From Allosphingosinicella deserti (lineage in GTDB: Bacteria > Pseudomonadota > Alphaproteobacteria > Sphingomonadales > Sphingomonadaceae): a stretch of 64,000 nucleotides of DNA. The notes beneath the pieces are model-generated. The model was given only the letters and a program-made list of their open reading frames with translations. It had not been told where the DNA came from and made no database searches. Position 1 is the first letter of the stretch. Every line of letters begins with the position of its first letter. The position numbers and the translations under genes were made by a program. Shown in pieces: positions 51,672 through 60,552 of this stretch. Location: assembly GCF_003012735.1 (NCBI RefSeq), contig NZ_PXYI01000002.1:682001-746000 (forward strand). Direction: 5' to 3'.

Positions 51672-53003
51672 ATGCCCAGAGCCTCTTCCCACATCCTGCT
51701 GTCCCTGCTCTCGGACGCGGCGCTCGCCTGCGCCGGCCTGATCGGCATCGCGCCCGCGCCGGCGGCCGCCTCCGCCGCGGTGGAGGCCGATGCGCTCGAC
51801 GCGGCGATCCTCTCGGCGCGGATCGGCGCGACCGCGCCGCTCGAGGGCCTTCTTGCCGGCGCCGATCTCGAACCCGCAGCGCGTGCGCTTGGCGAAGCGC
51901 AGCTTGCCGCAATCCGCCGCGGCGGTGCCGGGCCCGCCGCGGCGCTGGCGCGCTATTTCGCGCTCTCCGACCCGGATCGGGGCCGGCGCGCGCGGGCGCA
52001 TGAGATCGCCACCGAGGTCGCGTTCTCGGCGGAGGAGTATGCCGAGGCGATGCGCCAGGCCGACGCCTTTCTGTCCCTCAAGCCGGACCGCCCGGCCAAG
52101 CAGCTCGACAGCATGCGGCAGACCCGACAGGTCGCCGCCATCCTCGCTGCCGCGCCGGTCCAAAGCGTGTCGCGGATCGAGGCCGCTCTGTCGACCCAGG
52201 GGGCGCGGGACAAAGTCGGGTTGCTTCGCGTGCCCATGAAGATCGGCGCGGCGCAGGCGCAGGCGCAGGCGGTGGTCGATACCGGTGCCAACCTCTCGGT
52301 GGTCAGCGCCGCCACCGCCAGGAGGCTCGGCCTGAGGATGCTGGACGGAGAGGCGGCCGTCGGCAATTCGATCGGTAGCGACGTGCCGGTGCGGATCGGC
52401 ATCGCCGCGCAAGTCGACGTCGCCGGCGCGACGTTGCACAATGTCCCGTTCGCCGTGCTCGCCGATTCCGCGCTCGATTTCCCGATGGTGCCCGGCGGCT
52501 ATGCGATCGAAGCGATCGTCGGGCTGCCGGTGCTGCGGGCCCTCGGCCGCGTGACGTTCGGGCCGGGTGAGCGCCTCACCGTCGAGGCGGCGCCGAACCG
52601 CCCGGCTGCCGCACCGAACCTCCTGCTAATCGGCAACGATCCCTATGCCGAGGTCGTCATCGCCGGCCGGCCGCATCCGCTGTTCGTGGATAGCGGGGCG
52701 GTCAGCAGCGTGCTCTATCGACGGTTCGCGGCGGAGCGCCCGGACCTCCGCCCGGCCGACGCCGGCAAGACGCAGGGCAAAGGCGGGGTTGGGGGGACCA
52801 CCACGGTGCGGGTGGCAAATCTCGGGCCGCTGCCGGTCGCGATCGGCGGCGCCGCGGCGGAGATGAAGACCATCGATGTGGAGCTTGCCGACGATGCCAA
52901 TGCCGAGGAACGCTACGGCGTCCTCGGCAACGATATCCTGCGCGCGTTCAGGAGCGTCACCTTCGATTTCCGTCGCGGCACCCTTGAGGCCGAGCCGAGA
53001 TGA
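51672..53003 (+). CDS. Retropepsin-like aspartyl protease family protein (two domains)
   Basis: 443 aa with a signal sequence ending near APAAAS. A helical part with about 140 residues is followed by two retropepsin-like domains, each with an active-site motif: AVVDTGANLSVVSAATA and LFVDSGAVSSVLYRRFA. Domain one keeps Asp-Thr-Gly and domain two has Asp-Ser-Gly, so both could be active, forming an internal dimer. Likely periplasmic. Target unknown. Confidence 0.85.
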   Translation: MPRASSHILLSLLSDAALACAGLIGIAPAPAAASAAVEADALDAAILSARIGATAPLEGLLAGADLEPAARALGEAQLAAIRRGGAGPAAALARYFALSDPDRGRRARAHEIATEVAFSAEEYAEAMRQADAFLSLKPDRPAKQLDSMRQTRQVAAILAAAPVQSVSRIEAALSTQGARDKVGLLRVPMKIGAAQAQAQAVVDTGANLSVVSAATARRLGLRMLDGEAAVGNSIGSDVPVRIGIAAQVDVAGATLHNVPFAVLADSALDFPMVPGGYAIEAIVGLPVLRALGRVTFGPGERLTVEAAPNRPAAAPNLLLIGNDPYAEVVIAGRPHPLFVDSGAVSSVLYRRFAAERPDLRPADAGKTQGKGGVGGTTTVRVANLGPLPVAIGGAAAEMKTIDVELADDANAEERYGVLGNDILRAFRSVTFDFRRGTLEAEPR

Positions 53004-53016
53004 GGGCGGCCCACGT

Positions 53017-53352
53017 TCAGCTCGGGCGGGTCTCGTCCAGCACCCATTTCGCGTAGCCGGGCGTCGCCGCCGATATCGGCCATATCGCCGCCGCCGGAAG
53101 GTCGTAGCTGTGGAGTTCGGCAAGCCGACCGATCAGTGCCTCCGCCTGCTCGGCAGCGGTCTTGAACAGCGCGGCGACTTCGGTCGCGTCCTCGATCCTG
53201 CCGTCCCAGCGGTAGAGGGATCGGCACGGCCCGAGGATGTTGACGCAGGCGGTAAGCCGTTCGTCGATCAGAATGCGCGCGATCCGCGCTGCTTCCTCGT
53301 CCGACGCGAACACGGCGTAGACGGTGACGATCTGCTGAGGCGCGTCGCTCAT
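53017..53352 (-). CDS. cutA: Divalent-cation tolerance protein CutA
   Basis: 111 aa, the usual size. VTVYAVFASDEEAARIARIL is followed by LIDERLTACVNILGPCRSLY, RWDGRIEDATEVAALFKTAA and ELHSYDLPAAAIWPISAATP, all typical of this trimeric PII-like protein. Its start overlaps the ctaA stop by 4 nt (ATGA). Linked to copper tolerance by name and to signalling by structure. Confidence 0.95.
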   Translation of the reverse strand: MSDAPQQIVTVYAVFASDEEAARIARILIDERLTACVNILGPCRSLYRWDGRIEDATEVAALFKTAAEQAEALIGRLAELHSYDLPAAAIWPISAATPGYAKWVLDETRPS

Positions 53353-54398
53353 CCGCCGCTCGGACCGGAACGATCGCTGGTGGCGCCGCTCTGATCGTCC
53401 GTCACGCCGAGGCGGTGGCCGGTGGCGACCATCGTGCCGAGCAGGACCACCGCCATCGCCTGGTGGCCGGCCGCGATGCTGATGTCGACTCCGCTGAGCA
53501 GTGTCGCGATACCGAGCAGGATCTGCACGCCGACCGCGGCGAGCAGGGCGAAGGCCTCGGTGCGAAGGCCGCGTCGCCACGCCGCGCGGGCGAAGAGAGC
53601 AGCAGCAAGCGCGACGCCCCAGGCGAGCCAGCGATGGACGAACTGCACCATGATCGGATTGTCGACGAAATTGCGAAGATACGGGTCGAGCATCGGGGTT
53701 GCCGCCGGAAACCATTCGTCGCCCATCTTCGGCCAGCTCGAATAGGCATAGCCCGCGTCGAGCCCCGCGACATAGGCCCCGAACAGCAATTGCAGCGCGA
53801 GCGCGGACAGCGCCCAGATCGCGATCGTCGGCATCCGTGCCGGCTTCGCCGCAGGATCGTCCGCCAGCCTTCGCAGATCGAGCGCCACCCAGACCAGAGA
53901 CGCGAAGATCAGCAGCGCGTTGAGCAGGTGGACGGCGAGGCGGATGTGGCTGACGTCGGGACGATCGACGAGGCCGGACGCGACCATCCACCAACCGATC
54001 GCCCCCTGCAGGCCGCCGAGCGCGAGCAAGGCCACCAGCTTCCAGCCATAGCCCGCGGGAATCGCTTTCCGCAGCCAGAACCAGAGCAATGGCAGCGCGA
54101 AGGCGAGGCCGATGACCCGGCCGAGCAGCCTGTGAACATATTCCCAGAAATAGATGTTCTTGAACTCGGACAAGGTCATGCCCGAATTCACCTGCTTATA
54201 TTGCGGGCTCTGGCGATAGAGATCGAACTCCTCCTGCCAGGCTTCCTCGCCGAGCGGCGGGATCGTGCCGGAGACCGGCTCCCAGCGTACGATCGACAGG
54301 CCCGATTCGGTGAGCCGGGTGACTCCGCCGACGACGACCATCAGGAAAACGAGCGCGGCAACGGCGAGCAGCCAATTGGAAATCGGCCGGGGGCGCAT
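53349..54398 (-). CDS. ctaA: Heme A synthase (CtaA/COX15)
   Basis: 349 aa with eight hydrophobic segments. The family phrases VGGVTRLTESGLSIVRWEPV, FWEYVHRLLGRVIGLAFALP, VSHIRLAVHLLNALLIFASL and MVQFVHRWLAWGVALAAALF carry the heme-ligand histidines. It oxidises heme O to heme A for cytochrome c oxidase. The ATG at 54398 is chosen because the first helix starts right after it. Confidence 0.95.
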   Translation of the reverse strand: MRPRPISNWLLAVAALVFLMVVVGGVTRLTESGLSIVRWEPVSGTIPPLGEEAWQEEFDLYRQSPQYKQVNSGMTLSEFKNIYFWEYVHRLLGRVIGLAFALPLLWFWLRKAIPAGYGWKLVALLALGGLQGAIGWWMVASGLVDRPDVSHIRLAVHLLNALLIFASLVWVALDLRRLADDPAAKPARMPTIAIWALSALALQLLFGAYVAGLDAGYAYSSWPKMGDEWFPAATPMLDPYLRNFVDNPIMVQFVHRWLAWGVALAAALFARAAWRRGLRTEAFALLAAVGVQILLGIATLLSGVDISIAAGHQAMAVVLLGTMVATGHRLGVTDDQSGATSDRSGPSGG

Positions 54399-54487
54399 GG
54401 GGGGGCGGCGGAGCGGGGAGCGGCGGCGGTGGCCATCATGGCGCCATATGGCTCCAGGATGGACGAAATCCAATGCAACTTTTTCGG

Positions 54488-54507
54488 GTATGTAATGTTG
54501 TATCTTC
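54488..54507 (+). promoter_or_regulatory. Zur-box-like sequence before the MerC-like gene
   Basis: GGTATGTAATGTTGTATCTT holds TGTAATGTT, the left half of the alphaproteobacterial Zur box (TGTAATGTTATAACATTACA type); the right half is poor. It lies about 50 nt before the MerC-like start, and the zur-like gene is the next gene. Confidence 0.45.
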
Positions 54508-54556
54508 TCCGTTGCGGGCTTATACAGGGGCCTGCGAAGGAGGGAACGGAGTTACG

Positions 54557-54922
54557 ATGTTCGCCAATACGGCGCGGAGCGGAACGATGGATCGGATGGC
54601 GATTGCGCTGTCCGGACTGTGCCTCGTCCATTGCCTTGCAAGTGCGGTGTTCGTTGCGGTGCTCGCCTCCGCGGGCGGCATGCTGCTCAACCCGATCATC
54701 CACGAAGTCGGCCTGATGATGGCGATCGGACTTGGCGTCGTCGCGCTCGGCCGCGGGATCGTCGACCATGGCTTCATGATGCCCTCGGCGGTCGGCGGCC
54801 TTGGCCTCGGCGTGATGGCCGGATCGTTGATGCTCCCGCATGGCGGCAGCGAAGTCTATTCGATCATCGGGGTGCTGATCGTCGCCTTGGGCCACGATCT
54901 CAACCGCCGCGCGGTGATCTGA
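54557..54922 (+). CDS. MerC-domain membrane protein
   Basis: 121 aa with four hydrophobic segments. The first helix holds GLCLVHCLASAVFVAVLASA, the Cys-x-x-His-Cys pair seen in MerC-domain proteins, which handle metals. IHEVGLMMAIGLGVVALGRG and GLGLGVMAGSLMLPHGGSEV follow. The ATG at 54557 has GGAG a short way upstream. With the Zur-like regulator gene next and a Zur-box-like site before it, zinc uptake or handling is likelier than mercury. Confidence 0.75.
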   Translation: MFANTARSGTMDRMAIALSGLCLVHCLASAVFVAVLASAGGMLLNPIIHEVGLMMAIGLGVVALGRGIVDHGFMMPSAVGGLGLGVMAGSLMLPHGGSEVYSIIGVLIVALGHDLNRRAVI

Positions 54923-55067
54923 GCGCCTGGCGGCGTGCCGACCTCCATCGATGCCGGCGGCAATTCCCTGATCTCCAAACCCTCTGAATTCGGATCACGC
55001 CGAGGTCTCCGCCTTTGAGCGGGCTACGCAGCTTGCCCCCGCGCGCCCGAATCCCTACCTAGGCCGA

Positions 55068-55544
55068 ATGGCCGACCACGAGCACCACCACGATCATCAT
55101 GCCCATGGGGGCGAGTCGCTGATGACCGCCGCGCAGGCGACGATGGAGCGCTCCGGCGAACAATGGACCGCGATGCGCCAGGCCGTGTTCGAGGCCCTCG
55201 CCAGCTTCGACAAGCCCGCTTCCGCCTACGACATCGCCGACAAGGTCAGCCAGCTTCAGGGCCGCCGCGTCGCCGCCAACAGCGTCTACCGGATCCTCGA
55301 TCTGTTCGTCGGTTCCAATCTCGCCCGCCGGGTGGAGAGCGCCAATGCCTATGTCGCCAACGATCATCCGGATTGCCTGCACGACTGCATCTTCCTGATC
55401 TGCGACAGCTGCGGTCAGACGACGCACCTCGACGACGATCTCCTCGCCGGCGGTGTGCGCGATGCCGCCAAGCAGGCCGGCTTCTCGCCGCAGCGGCCGG
55501 TGATCGAAGTCCACGGCACCTGCCCGGACTGCAAGGTCGCCTGA
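55068..55544 (+). CDS. zur: Fur-family regulator, probably Zur
   Basis: 158 aa. A His-rich start (MADHEHHHDHHAHGG) leads to the Fur-type winged helix (RQAVFEALASFDKPASAYDI, RVAANSVYRILDLFVGSNLA) and the metal-binding part with CLHDCIFLICDSCGQTTHLD and HGTCPDCKVA. The two CxxC pairs bind structural zinc. The His-rich tail and the MerC neighbour favour the zinc regulator over iron Fur. Own promoter at 54923-55067. Confidence 0.85.
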   Translation: MADHEHHHDHHAHGGESLMTAAQATMERSGEQWTAMRQAVFEALASFDKPASAYDIADKVSQLQGRRVAANSVYRILDLFVGSNLARRVESANAYVANDHPDCLHDCIFLICDSCGQTTHLDDDLLAGGVRDAAKQAGFSPQRPVIEVHGTCPDCKVA

Positions 55545-55661
55545 GCGGCCGGCGCCGCCGCAGCGGCCCGTGCCGGCTTCACGGAGCCTGCACCAATTGC
55601 TCATTCGACAGCGCAGCCGCTTTGGAGTAGCGAGGGCCAAAGGGATTTTTAGCGTAAGATC

Positions 55662-57587
55662 ATGACCGAACGTCCTAATACGCCTTTGCTCGATACCGTT
55701 CCGACTCCGCATGAGCTCCGCCGGCTCCGTCCCGAGCAGCTGCGCCAGCTCGCCGACGAGCTTCGCCAAGAGACCATCTCGGCGGTATCGGTCACCGGCG
55801 GCCACCTCGGCGCAGGCCTCGGCGTCGTCGAGCTGACCGTGGCGCTCCATTATGTGTTCAACACGCCGGACGATCGCCTGATCTGGGATGTCGGCCATCA
55901 GGCCTATCCGCACAAGATCCTGACCGGCCGGCGCGAGCGAATCCGGACGCTACGCCAGGGCGGCGGTCTCAGCGGCTTCACCCGCCGCTCCGAGAGTGAA
56001 TATGATCCGTTCGGCGCGGCGCACAGCTCGACGTCGATCTCGGCGGCGCTCGGTTTCGCCGTTGCCAACAAGCTTGCCGGAACGCCGGGCCGGGCGATCG
56101 CCGTGATTGGCGACGGCGCGATGTCGGCCGGCATGGCCTATGAGGCGATGAACAACGCCCAGGCCGCGGGCAATCGACTGATCGTCATCCTGAACGACAA
56201 CGACATGTCGATCGCGCCGCCGGTCGGCGGCCTCTCGGCCTATCTCGCGCGGCTCGTCTCGTCCGGCCCGTTCCTCGGCCTGCGCGGTTTCGCCCGCCGG
56301 GTGGCGCGGCGACTGCCCGATCCGCTGCATCGCGCCGCCCGCAAGGCAGACGAATATAGCCGCGGCATGGTGACCGGCGGCACCTTGTTCGAAGAGCTTG
56401 GCTTTTATTATGTCGGGCCGGTCGACGGCCATGATCTCGACGCGCTGATCCCGATCCTCGAAAATGTCCGCGACGCCGCCGAAGGGCCGATGCTGATCCA
56501 CGTCGTCACCAAGAAGGGCAAGGGCTATGGCCCGGCCGAGGCGGCGGCGGACAAATATCACGGCGTCCAGAAGTTCGACGTCGTCTCGGGCGAGCAGGCC
56601 AAGGCGCCGGCGGGACCGCCAAGCTATACCGGCGTGTTCGCCAAGGCGCTGATCGCCGAAGGGACACGCGACGACAGGGTCGTCGCGATCACCGCCGCGA
56701 TGCCGTCCGGCACCGGCCTCGACAAGTTCCAGGTGCAATTCCCGGACCGCACCTTCGACGTCGGCATCGCCGAGCAGCATGCCGTGACCTTCGCCGCAGG
56801 CCTCGCCGCGCAGGGTTACCGGCCGTTCGTCGCGATCTATTCGACTTTCCTGCAGCGCGCCTACGATCAGGTCGTCCACGACGTGTCGATCCAGAATCTG
56901 CCGGTGCGCTTCGCCATGGACCGCGCCGGCCTGGTCGGCGCCGACGGCGCCACCCACGCCGGCAGCTTCGATCTCGCTTACCTCTGCACCCTGCCGAACA
57001 TGGTGGTGATGGCGGCGGCGGACGAAGCCGAGCTTGTCCACATGGTTCACACCATGGCGCTGTACGATGCCGGCCCGTCGGCGGTGCGCTATCCGCGCGG
57101 CAACGGCACCGGCGTGCCGCTCCCCGAAACGCCGCAGCGGCTCGAGATCGGCAAGGGCCGGATCGTCCGCGAAGGCAAGAAGGTTGTCCTTCTGTCGCTC
57201 GGCACCCGGCTCGAGGAAGCGCTCAAGGCCGCCGAGATACTTGACGCGCGCGGCCTGTCGACCAGCGTCGCCGACCTCCGCTTCGCCAAGCCGCTCGACA
57301 CGGAGCTGATCCGCCGCCTGCTCACCAGTCACGAAGTCGCGGTCACCGTCGAGGAAGCCGCCGTCGGCGGTCTCGGCGCCCACGTCCTCACCATGGCCAG
57401 CGACCAGGGCCTGACCGACGCCGGCCTCAAGCTGCGCACGATGCGCCTGCCGGATACCTACCAGGACCAGAACAAGCCCGAGAAGCAATATGAGGAAGCC
57501 GGCCTCGATGCCGCCGGCATCGTCGACACGGTCCTCAAAGCCCTCCGCCACAACAGCACCGGCGTCATCGAAGAAGCGCGGGCGTAA
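55662..57587 (+). CDS. dxs: 1-deoxy-D-xylulose-5-phosphate synthase
   Basis: 641 aa, full length. Makes DXP from pyruvate and glyceraldehyde 3-phosphate with thiamine diphosphate, the first step of the MEP isoprenoid pathway. [40 protein letters not shown] (ThDP motif), [24 protein letters not shown] [18 protein letters not shown], and the C-terminal [20 protein letters not shown] are diagnostic. The ATG at 55662 is followed directly by the usual N-terminus. Confidence 0.97.
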   Translation: MTERPNTPLLDTVPTPHELRRLRPEQLRQLADELRQETISAVSVTGGHLGAGLGVVELTVALHYVFNTPDDRLIWDVGHQAYPHKILTGRRERIRTLRQGGGLSGFTRRSESEYDPFGAAHSSTSISAALGFAVANKLAGTPGRAIAVIGDGAMSAGMAYEAMNNAQAAGNRLIVILNDNDMSIAPPVGGLSAYLARLVSSGPFLGLRGFARRVARRLPDPLHRAARKADEYSRGMVTGGTLFEELGFYYVGPVDGHDLDALIPILENVRDAAEGPMLIHVVTKKGKGYGPAEAAADKYHGVQKFDVVSGEQAKAPAGPPSYTGVFAKALIAEGTRDDRVVAITAAMPSGTGLDKFQVQFPDRTFDVGIAEQHAVTFAAGLAAQGYRPFVAIYSTFLQRAYDQVVHDVSIQNLPVRFAMDRAGLVGADGATHAGSFDLAYLCTLPNMVVMAAADEAELVHMVHTMALYDAGPSAVRYPRGNGTGVPLPETPQRLEIGKGRIVREGKKVVLLSLGTRLEEALKAAEILDARGLSTSVADLRFAKPLDTELIRRLLTSHEVAVTVEEAAVGGLGAHVLTMASDQGLTDAGLKLRTMRLPDTYQDQNKPEKQYEEAGLDAAGIVDTVLKALRHNSTGVIEEARA

Positions 57588-57595
57588 ATTCATCT

Positions 57596-57616
57596 CATCA
57601 AAGTGGTACTTTGATG
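57596..57616. terminator. Stem-loop after dxs
   Basis: CATCAAAGT and ACTTTGATG form a perfect 9-bp hairpin with a GGT loop, 8 nt after the dxs stop. No T tract follows, so termination strength is doubtful. Confidence 0.45.
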
Positions 57617-58045
57617 GTGACCCGGCAGGAGAGGCCGGGGAGGGGAACGACGTGTCCGTCTCCAGTGTCTGCGACCTGCGAACGAGTCTGCCCCACTCCC
57701 GATCCTCTTCCCTGAAGGGGAGAGGAGAAGCGGCTGAACTCAGGCCGTTATGGAGCAATCTCCGCTGCACGGCGGGGAGAAGCTGGGCTAGGCTTGGGCC
57801 TCAAACCTCCAACTTGGATCGGCTGCCTCTCGCCGCTCCGTCGCCGCCTCCGTCACGTACGGGGGCGGTTTTTTATGGGTTTGCGGCTGAAGCGGAGGGT
57901 CAGGCCGGCGAGCGGCCACGCGCCTCATCTTGAGCGATGTGCTTGCTCGATGGAATCGGAACGCCTGCTCCGGATCCCGGAATTGCAGCGATCTTCCAAT
58001 CGTCTCACGGTTCCGTCCGACGACAAGTCGCTCTACGAGGCCGCG
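57617..58045. other. Non-coding stretch between dxs and tlyA
   Basis: 430 nt. In-frame codons upstream of tlyA from 57950 are open but without family character. A partial inverted repeat (CTCTTCCC around 57708-57728) is present. No separate gene. Confidence 0.5.
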
Positions 58046-58786
58046 ATGGCAAAATATCGTGTCGATCAGATGCTCGTTGATCGGGGACTCGTCGAAAGTC
58101 GAGCGAAGGCGCAGGCGTTGATCCTCGCCGGCCTCGTTTTTTCGGGCGAGCGCAAGATCGAGAAAGCGGGGCAGCCCTTGCCCGAGGAGGCGCCGCTGGA
58201 GGTGCGCGGGCGCGAGCATCCGTGGGTGTCGCGGGGCGGGATCAAGCTTGCCCACGCGCTCGACCACTTCGGGTGGGACGTTACGGGTACGATCGGCCTC
58301 GACGTCGGATCGTCGACCGGCGGCTTCACCGACGTGCTGCTGCAGCGAGGCGCCGCCAAAGTGTTCGCGATCGACGTCGGCACCAACCAGCTCGCCTGGA
58401 AATTGCGCCAGGATGCGCGGGTAATCGTCCACGAGCAGACCAACGCTCGCTATCTGACGGCCGAGATCGTCACCGAGCCGGTCGACATCGTCGTCTGCGA
58501 TGCGAGCTTCATCTCGCTCGCCAAGGTGCTCGACACTGCGATCGACTTCGCCCGGCCGGGCGGTCGACTGGCCGCCCTGGTCAAGCCGCAGTTCGAGGCG
58601 GAGCGCGGTGAGATCGGCAAGGGCGGGGTGGTCCGCGATCCCGAAGTGCATGCCCGGGTGAGCGATGCCGCCGCGGCTTGGGTGCAGTCGCGGGGCTGGA
58701 CAGTGGTGGGCGTGGAGAAGAGCCCGATCACCGGGCCGGAGGGCAATGTCGAATTCCTGCTTGGGGCGGTGAAGGGCGAGGGGTGA
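58046..58786 (+). CDS. tlyA: TlyA-family rRNA 2'-O-methyltransferase
   Basis: 246 aa. An S4 RNA-binding domain opens it (YRVDQMLVDRGLVESRAKAQ, ALILAGLVFSGERKIEKAGQ), followed by the FtsJ-like methyltransferase: WVSRGGIKLAHALDHFGWDV, GLDVGSSTGGFTDVLLQRGA, VCDASFISLAKVLDTAIDFA and LVKPQFEAERGEIGKGGVVR, with the K-D-K-type catalytic residues. It methylates cytidine in 16S/23S rRNA in relatives. The ATG at 58046 begins exactly at the S4 domain. Confidence 0.93.
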   Translation: MAKYRVDQMLVDRGLVESRAKAQALILAGLVFSGERKIEKAGQPLPEEAPLEVRGREHPWVSRGGIKLAHALDHFGWDVTGTIGLDVGSSTGGFTDVLLQRGAAKVFAIDVGTNQLAWKLRQDARVIVHEQTNARYLTAEIVTEPVDIVVCDASFISLAKVLDTAIDFARPGGRLAALVKPQFEAERGEIGKGGVVRDPEVHARVSDAAAAWVQSRGWTVVGVEKSPITGPEGNVEFLLGAVKGEG

Positions 58787-58804
58787 CTCCTGATTCTTTT
58801 CCCA

Positions 58805-58934
58805 TCCACGACTTCGTGGAGGGGGTAGGGGTGGTTCTTTCTTACTTCCAAGACAAGAAGAGCCACCCATGTGGCGCCACCTTAGGACCGCGCGGGGCGC
58901 GGTCCAGGCGCCCAATCCTCCACGAAGTCGTGGA
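58805..58934. repeat. 18-bp inverted repeat between convergent genes
   Basis: TCCACGACTTCGTGGAGG (58805-58822) and its exact complement (58917-58934) flank a centre with a second hairpin, GGACCGCG/CGCGGTCC (58885-58905). It lies between tlyA and a lipoprotein gene that face each other, so a two-way terminator is possible. Confidence 0.65.
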
Positions 58935-58974
58935 GGGGAGTCAGTTCGCGGCGCTTCCCCCTTCTCTTTCCCCC

Positions 58975-59784
58975 CTACCGCGGATCGTCGCAGAGGGCGT
59001 GATAGGCGACTTCGATGACGGTGCCTTTCTCGATCCCCATCGGGCCTTCCGGCTTGTCGTAATCCTTCTGCTCGGTGAGCGCGCCGCCGGGGGCGTATTT
59101 GCGGCCGGAATGGGCGGTGATGGTGCGCGCCGGACAATCGATGCGCAGCAGATAGCCGATGTCGCCGACGACATTGCCCTGATCGGAGTTGAGCAGGCGG
59201 AACCAGGCCTGGCGCCAGCTCGGCCCGCGGGTGACGCTGGTCGCGTCCACGGCGATGCCCTGACCGGTCGCCGCCGCTCCGAGATTGACCCAGAGCGGTT
59301 CGGCGCCGGCCAGTGGGGCGGGATTGGATCGAGGCGGCGTCGCCGCGATCGGCGCGGTGGAGGGCGTCGAGGTCGGGGACGGTGGCGCATCGGGCGAGGC
59401 GACGCTCGCCGCTGCGCCGGTCGGATCGAGGCCGCAGCCCGTGACGGCAGCCTCGGTCTTGGGCTTGACGTCGGCATCCTCGACCAGGCTCGCGACGTAG
59501 AGGAAGTCGCGCGGTCCGAACGCGGCGGGATTGTTGCCGCCGGGCTGGAGCCGCGAGGCGAGATCCGAGAGCTGGCGGAGTTCCCACACGGTGAGCGTCT
59601 CAGTGAGCTTGCCCTCGACGCATTTCCCGGCATCCCCGGACATTCCGAACCGCACCAATTGCGCCGCGATCAGCTCGTTCTTCGGCTTCCAATAGTCGGA
59701 CGCATAGCCCGCGCATCCGGCAAGGGACGCGCCGCCCAGCATCAGCAGGCCGAGGCGCAGAGGGGAGGGTAAGGCTCGGGGCAC
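58975..59784 (-). CDS. Lipoprotein, unknown function
   Basis: 269 aa. The GTG at 59784 follows GGAG and starts a type-II signal peptide (LGLLMLGGASLAGC). The mature part begins YASDYWKPKNELIAAQLVRF, has a Pro/Ser/Thr-rich linker (PPSPTSTPSTAPIAATPPRS) and a C-terminal beta-rich domain (DYLLRIDCPARTITAHSGRK-like GYLLRIDCPARTITAHSGRK). The last domain resembles surface-adhesin proteins that respond to stress (Cys pair). No family certain. Confidence 0.7.
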   Translation of the reverse strand: MPRALPSPLRLGLLMLGGASLAGCAGYASDYWKPKNELIAAQLVRFGMSGDAGKCVEGKLTETLTVWELRQLSDLASRLQPGGNNPAAFGPRDFLYVASLVEDADVKPKTEAAVTGCGLDPTGAAASVASPDAPPSPTSTPSTAPIAATPPRSNPAPLAGAEPLWVNLGAAATGQGIAVDATSVTRGPSWRQAWFRLLNSDQGNVVGDIGYLLRIDCPARTITAHSGRKYAPGGALTEQKDYDKPEGPMGIEKGTVIEVAYHALCDDPR

Positions 59785-59866
59785 AGGGTTCTCCGGTCGT
59801 CTCAAGATGGGATCGTATCCGCGATGCGACCTTTTCACATCGCCTCGCGCCCGTCAAAGTCGTGTC

Positions 59867-60472
59867 ATGCGCAAGATCTGCCTGATTCTGCTCTCGCTCT
59901 CCGCCTGCCAGAACGACGCGGGCGAAGAGGCCGCGACACAAGCAGTCGATCAGCAGCAGGCTCTGCTCCCGGGCGACGGACTGCCGAACGCTGCCCCCGA
60001 TCCGGCGCAGCTGCAGGCGCTGGTCACGCGGGCCATGGCCCCCCTGATCGCCAACGCGAAGACGGCGCGCTATCGCAACGTCCACCCGGGTACCGGCGGT
60101 TCGGCGTGCGGCGACATCGCCGAAGGATCCGGCATCTTCCGCCCGTTCGTGGTCACGCCCCAGGCGGTCGCGGTCATCGCAGCCACCCCGACGATTGCCT
60201 TCGACGATCCCGACGACATCTTTGCCGATGCCTGGATCCGCTGGTGCGCCACGCCGGAAGAGCTTCGCCGGATCGGCCCGGCGCTCAAGCAGGTTGCGGA
60301 GAGCAATGTCATCGAGACGGTTCCGGATCCGCAGATCCCGCTGCCCGGGGAGACGGATCTGCCGCCGCCGACGCCGGCCGACCGGCCGCCGCCGCCTCCG
60401 GCTCCGGCCAAGGCCGGGCCGCCGCCGGCGATCGACAGCTTCTTCAACTCGGTCCAGCGGCAGGGCGAATGA
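59867..60472 (+). CDS. Proline-rich lipoprotein, unknown function
   Basis: 201 aa. Short type-II signal (MRKICLILLSLSAC) with the lipobox Cys at 14. A central folded part (TARYRNVHPGTGGSACGDIA, DAWIRWCATPEELRRIGPAL) with two or three cysteines and a proline-rich tail (PPPTPADRPPPPPAPAKAGP). It is divergent from the previous lipoprotein gene with 82 nt between the starts. Confidence 0.65.
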   Translation: MRKICLILLSLSACQNDAGEEAATQAVDQQQALLPGDGLPNAAPDPAQLQALVTRAMAPLIANAKTARYRNVHPGTGGSACGDIAEGSGIFRPFVVTPQAVAVIAATPTIAFDDPDDIFADAWIRWCATPEELRRIGPALKQVAESNVIETVPDPQIPLPGETDLPPPTPADRPPPPPAPAKAGPPPAIDSFFNSVQRQGE

Positions 60473-60552
60473 AGGCTCGGGCCGGGGTGAAGAATCATCG
60501 CGATCTGCAACGGGGTTGATCGCGCAGGCCCCGGTCGTTAGCGACATGGTCC

